Assembly: GCA_024275915.1 (NCBI GenBank)
Contig: JAJRYG010000105.1
Span: 1-40,405 of the forward strand
From: Gammaproteobacteria bacterium
Lineage (GTDB): Bacteria > Pseudomonadota > Gammaproteobacteria > UBA6429 > Thiohalophilaceae
Length of the DNA: 40,405 nucleotides
Direction of reading: 5' to 3'
The number at the start of each line of letters is the position of its first letter. Within the stretch, counting starts at the first letter, position 1. Below the pieces are notes generated by a model, which was not told the DNA's origin, made no database searches, and saw nothing but the letters and a program-made list of their open reading frames with translations. Of this stretch, positions 37,701 through 40,405 are shown piece after piece. A program made the translations under genes and the position numbers.

Positions 37701-38441
37701 ATTGACATCTTCGGCACGAAGAAAAAGCTGGCCCTGCCAGGTCGTGGGCAAACGGACATTACCATCGATGGAAATGGCAATTTCAAACTTCTTGCCAACC
37801 TGTCTGGGCAGGGCAATCTTGCCACTCAGGGTATGCTGCCGGTCATTGTTCTGCAGTTGCAGGTTTACATCATCAAAGCGCAGGCTTTGCAGGCCGGTTT
37901 TTTGATCCTTCCAGATCACCACACTGTCCTTGATGGCCAGGTGGCTGTGCTGGAACAGCCAGTCGGTCAGATCGAATTCATCGGGGACGTCCGTTTCCTG
38001 CCTTGCGGGGAGTGCGCCGAGTTCCAGATCCTGGATGAGGATGGTGTCATTGCTTAGACGGGTCACTGCCAGTTCGATACCGGCAATCACGACTTCACTG
38101 GGCACCAGTTGCTGCTGACGCCAGGACTGGTAAATATCCAATGACACCTCGGCTTCAGAAAAACTGACGATTTCACGTTGCCCTGTCTTGTCCATAAGCC
38201 GGACCTGGTTGAATACCAGCACCGGCTTGAGGCCGGAAATCCGCGCGTCGATGGATTCAATCTTCACGGCATGGGCAAGATAGGCACTGGCCAGATTCTC
38301 GATGTCGACCCGGTAGGATTCCACATTGGAAATCAGCACCCGGCTGATGGACAACACCACAGCGGCACTGACTACCACCAGGGCAACGACATAGAGCAAC
38401 CAGCGTTTTATCTGGCGACCGGATGGGCAGGGCAGACTCAT
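34728..38441 (-). CDS. yhdP: YhdP-family AsmA-like envelope protein
   Basis: YhdP is a large AsmA-like bridge-type protein that helps move phospholipids from the inner to the outer membrane; the E. coli protein is about 1266 residues. This one has 1237 residues, one N-terminal membrane anchor (about 13-33) and a very long beta-rich periplasmic part. The C-terminal region contains GRLLGLFSLSALPRRLALDF followed by FKDTFDDGFSFD and NAFTENLQTTS, typical of the family end. It follows rng by 41 bases. Confidence 0.94.
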   Translation of the reverse strand: MSLPCPSGRQIKRWLLYVVALVVVSAAVVLSISRVLISNVESYRVDIENLASAYLAHAVKIESIDARISGLKPVLVFNQVRLMDKTGQREIVSFSEAEVSLDIYQSWRQQQLVPSEVVIAGIELAVTRLSNDTILIQDLELGALPARQETDVPDEFDLTDWLFQHSHLAIKDSVVIWKDQKTGLQSLRFDDVNLQLQNNDRQHTLSGKIALPRQVGKKFEIAISIDGNVRLPTTWQGQLFLRAEDVNLYHLGNYLEFEKTTIHNGRGDFALWADINKGRVEHFSADVALHSLDLEAPYLRQRTRMDLLSGLFDFANHKSGWSLAIDRFQLVDSGIVWPVTRLGIRQVDANESKPASLKLTAAYFRLQDISRLLTATTLLPPDINSWLRQASPSGDVINLQLQTQLETDTPDYEAQARIHKLAIHKTDTSPGVRGLDISVWADETHGQATLSAQKSVIDIPDLFRKTLLLDQFSALAAWQKAADGWQVRVDDLKVANRDLSAQGQMKIDLPEKAAMFLDLQIHASNVNSAKKNRYLPVYIMDKELVDWLEHADMHGIVDSTDVIFHGRVDRFPYVKPRGQFMVEFSSDDLAIEYLPGWPGIRQATVNAHFDSMGVRIDIRKGTILQTRLAPSRVRIADYINPVLDIEGRASGPLRDVFRFVSHSPVLPGSKKTVARLGIKGSAKTQIKVQMPLAENTRKIMDLNYAGSVEVDKGAIDVWNGKLQVDRLKGKLIFDKQGEQARNVTGRLYGYEALFDIITRKVGETPIISLTARSRLDIGKVLKKAALPGADYLHGLSDWQGVWTPGYRHKDRDIPTSLTLISGLQGMTVQLPAPLSKVAEKEKEFSINMQFVDDVSTRIKVQYDGDVTSIMDVSDGHLQKMAMHFGLGQAKLPDNEVIRLTGSTSELNISRWQALVRELKLGVNSGRQPLPVELDMTRLVLVSENDDSGKTAQQSIRPRDVPLFSGVIRQFSYNGIQFGKMEILTRRTRRGIQLEMLKLVSPLHTLEAKGHWSSGLLGNVSQLEFDVSSPDAGRMMDNLGYSVVIKGGQLKMNGTLGWSASPFDVSLENIMGKLHLELKDGVITNIDAGAGRLLGLFSLSALPRRLALDFKDTFDDGFSFDLITGDMELKEGNAFTENLQTTSPVADILVTGRTGYVTHDFDQVITVIPELGGSLPIAGGLIFGLQVGALIALLDTVMGSELDKANMRQYHVGGSWENPVITVLKSPEEFPLYEEDEE

Positions 38442-38482
38442 GGCTACATCAACACCACATCAAACTGTTCCTGGGTATATTC

Positions 38483-39907
38483 TTACTCAACCTGAAAACG
38501 AATGGGCTTGCCGATGAATTCCTCCAGCTCGGCGACACTGGTGGACTCTTCATCCAGCAACATGTCGACAATCGGCTGGGCGGCGAGAACCAGGAATTCC
38601 TGGGCATCGAACTGCCTGGCCTCGCGCATGAGCTCACGAAAGATTTCATAACAGACCGTTTCCGCCGTCATCAGGGAGCCACGGCCATTACACACCGGAC
38701 AGGTCTCGCACAGAACGTGTTCCAGGCTTTCCCGGGTACGCTTGCGGGTCATTTCCACCAGGCCCAGCGAGGACAGTTCACTGATGTTGGTTTTTGCGTG
38801 ATCCTTTTCCAGGTTCTTTTCCAGCGCTCGCAGCACTTGGCGCCGATGCTCGGGATACAGCATGTCGATGAAGTCAATGATGATGATGCCGCCCAGATTG
38901 CGCAGGCGCAGCTGGCGGACGATAGCCTGGGCGGCTTCCAGGTTGGTCTTGAAGATAGTCTCTTCCAGATTGCGGTGGCCAACAAACGCCCCCGTATTGA
39001 CATCGATGGTCGTCATCGCCTCGGTCTGATCGATGATCAGGTAACCGCCTGACTTCAGCTGTACCTTGCGTTCCAGTGCCTTGCGGATCTCGTCCTCGAC
39101 CCCATACAAATCGAAAATCGGCCGTTCGCCAGGATAGTATTCGATACGATCGGCCAGCGAGGGAATGAACTTGGAAGCGAAGCGTTCCACCTTGCGAAAG
39201 GTTTCATTGGAATCGATGCGGATCTTTTCGATATCGGTGCCACCCAGATCACGCATGGTGCGCATCACCAGTGGCAAGTCTTCATGGATCAGGTTGCCGG
39301 AACAACTGTCCTTGCTGCGCTCCTTGATGGTTTCCCATAGCTTTTGCAGAAACTGCATGTCACTGTAAATGGCCGCATCATCGACGCCCTCGGCCACGGT
39401 GCGGATGATATAGCCTCCGGTATCGAACTCTTCGGCATGACGACTGATGCAGTCCCGCAGACGTTGACGCTCATCCTCATCCTCGATTTTCTGTGACACG
39501 CCGATGTGATCGGCGCCGGGAATGTAGACCAGATAACGTGAGGGGATGGAAACCTGCGTGGTCAGCCGCGCCCCCTTGCTACCCATGGGATCCTTGACCA
39601 CCTGCACGATCAGTTCCTGGCCTTCATGCAGGGTTTCAATCATGGGGTCGGCCGGTTTTTCGCCCTCCTCGACCTTCTGTTTCTGAACCAGATCCGAGGC
39701 ATGCAAAAAAGCGGTGCGTTCCAGCCCCACATCGAGAAAGGCCGCCTGCATGCCCGGCAGCACCCGATTGACCTTGCCGCGGTAGACGTTGCCCACCAGC
39801 CCTAGCCGGCGAGCTCGTTCGATATGCACTTCCTGCAGCAGGCCGTTTTCAAGGTAGGCAACCCGTGTTTCCTGCGGAGTGACATTGATAAGCAGTTCTT
39901 CACTCAT
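38483..39907 (-). CDS. rng: Ribonuclease G
   Basis: RNase G is an endoribonuclease of the RNase E family that processes the 5' end of 16S rRNA and trims mRNAs. The 474-residue product has an N-terminal S1 domain, catalytic D302 (TIDVNTGAFVG) and D345 (IIIIDFIDM) and the Zn-link C403-P-V-C406 in CETCPVCNGRG. GGAA lies about 7 bases before the ATG at 39907. It is between yhdP and maf, as in E. coli. Confidence 0.97.
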   Translation of the reverse strand: MSEELLINVTPQETRVAYLENGLLQEVHIERARRLGLVGNVYRGKVNRVLPGMQAAFLDVGLERTAFLHASDLVQKQKVEEGEKPADPMIETLHEGQELIVQVVKDPMGSKGARLTTQVSIPSRYLVYIPGADHIGVSQKIEDEDERQRLRDCISRHAEEFDTGGYIIRTVAEGVDDAAIYSDMQFLQKLWETIKERSKDSCSGNLIHEDLPLVMRTMRDLGGTDIEKIRIDSNETFRKVERFASKFIPSLADRIEYYPGERPIFDLYGVEDEIRKALERKVQLKSGGYLIIDQTEAMTTIDVNTGAFVGHRNLEETIFKTNLEAAQAIVRQLRLRNLGGIIIIDFIDMLYPEHRRQVLRALEKNLEKDHAKTNISELSSLGLVEMTRKRTRESLEHVLCETCPVCNGRGSLMTAETVCYEIFRELMREARQFDAQEFLVLAAQPIVDMLLDEESTSVAELEEFIGKPIRFQVE

Positions 39908-39973
39908 GATTGATTCCGTGTCGGTTTTATTACACCTTGGCTGATCTGCCAGTTTACCCAGCCTTGGCCACAA

Positions 39974-40405
39974 TTAATAAGGTGTAATACCAAATTCTTG
40001 CAATATTCCTGCCGTTTCGAACAAGGGCAGGCCCATGATGCCCGAATAACTGCCACAGATTTCCTCGATATAGCGGGCGGCCTGGCCCTGCACCGCATAG
40101 GCACCGGCCTTGTCATGGCTTTCATCCATGGCCCAGTAGGCATCGATGTCGGTTGCAGACAGAGGGCAGAATCGCACCGTGCTGATGTTGAGTTTGACGG
40201 CTTTTTTGTCATGTCCCATCAGGGCCACGGCACTCATGACCTGGTGGGTCGTGCCGGACAGTCTGGCCAGCATGGCCTTGCCGTGTTCGGCATTCTCGGG
40301 TTTGCCCAGAATCTCGCCATCTACCACCACCACCGTATCGGCACCCAGTACCGGATGCCGGTCTTCGTCATCGAGCAGATTGTAACCGGCCCGTGCCTTG
40401 TTCAG
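39974..40405 (-). CDS. maf: Maf-like nucleotide pyrophosphatase (partial)
   Basis: YhdE-type Maf proteins hydrolyse dTTP and UTP or modified pyrimidine triphosphates. The gene runs off the window at 40405, so its N-terminus with the S-x-x-R motif is missing. Visible parts include LGADTVVVVDGEILGKP, the EHGKAMLARLSGTTHQV segment and YAVQGQAARYIEEICGSYSG followed by MGLPL, all typical of the family. Confidence 0.95.
   Translation of the reverse strand: MNKARAGYNLLDDEDRHPVLGADTVVVVDGEILGKPENAEHGKAMLARLSGTTHQVMSAVALMGHDKKAVKLNISTVRFCPLSATDIDAYWAMDESHDKAGAYAVQGQAARYIEEICGSYSGIMGLPLFETAGILQEFGITPY

Overview
The window is a gammaproteobacterial chromosome segment. It carries the ibaG-murA-hisGDC cluster beside an mla phospholipid-transport operon, the kdsD-kdsC-lptCAB-rpoN-hpf-ptsN-hprK-rapZ-PTS block, petABC-sspA-sspB, and the maf-rng-yhdP-nitrilase-tldD block. 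The gene orders and the HPr kinase resemble non-enteric lineages such as Chromatiales-like bacteria (inference, no species claimed). A proton-pumping cytochrome bc1 complex indicates a respiring cell, and the Lpt, Mla and Kdo genes indicate a diderm with lipopolysaccharide.

Layout: 1-258 is the end of an IS66-family insertion sequence. 259-669 has no gene but holds a nested inverted-repeat element and a copy of a second repeat. 670-4543 (minus) is sspB, sspA, petC, petB, petA, with a terminator-like hairpin between petC and sspA. 4820-6863 has a divergent Nif3-like gene and a DegS-like protease. 6882-8984 (minus) is a lower-GC membrane sulfatase-fold gene that lacks an expected active-site His. 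9190-16404 (minus) is hisC, hisD, hisG, murA, ibaG, mlaB, mlaD, mlaE, mlaF, with no mlaC. 16658-17320 is a short DUF72-like gene. 17399-23281 (plus) has a small Cys-rich protein, mlaA, a Na+/Ca2+ exchanger, an HMA-domain protein and the Kdo/LPS export genes. 23375-28141 is rpoN, hpf and the regulatory nitrogen/carbon PTS genes. 28455-29813 is mgtE. 29991-40405 contains pmbA (minus), darP (plus) and the tldD/nitrilase/yhdP/rng/maf group (minus).

Functionally the window is mostly cell-envelope biogenesis (MurA, KdsD/C, LptC/A/B, Mla, YhdP), envelope and protein quality control (DegS-like, SspB, TldD/PmbA), respiration, histidine synthesis and a phosphorelay that probably regulates rather than transports sugar.

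The points most worth a second look are: (1) pmbA is split by an in-frame TAG at codon 30, and that TAG lies inside a perfect ribosome-binding sequence 8 nt before a UUG; (2) three copies of a stem-loop intergenic repeat, two of them 86/89 identical by eye, with two inverted copies flanking mgtE; (3) a second two-copy repeat family next to gene 3' ends; (4) a nested inverted-repeat element beside the IS66 end; (5) the atypical sulfatase-fold gene; (6) an mla operon without mlaC and with an altered ABC signature in MlaF. I did not find an obviously new multi-gene defence or biosynthetic system.
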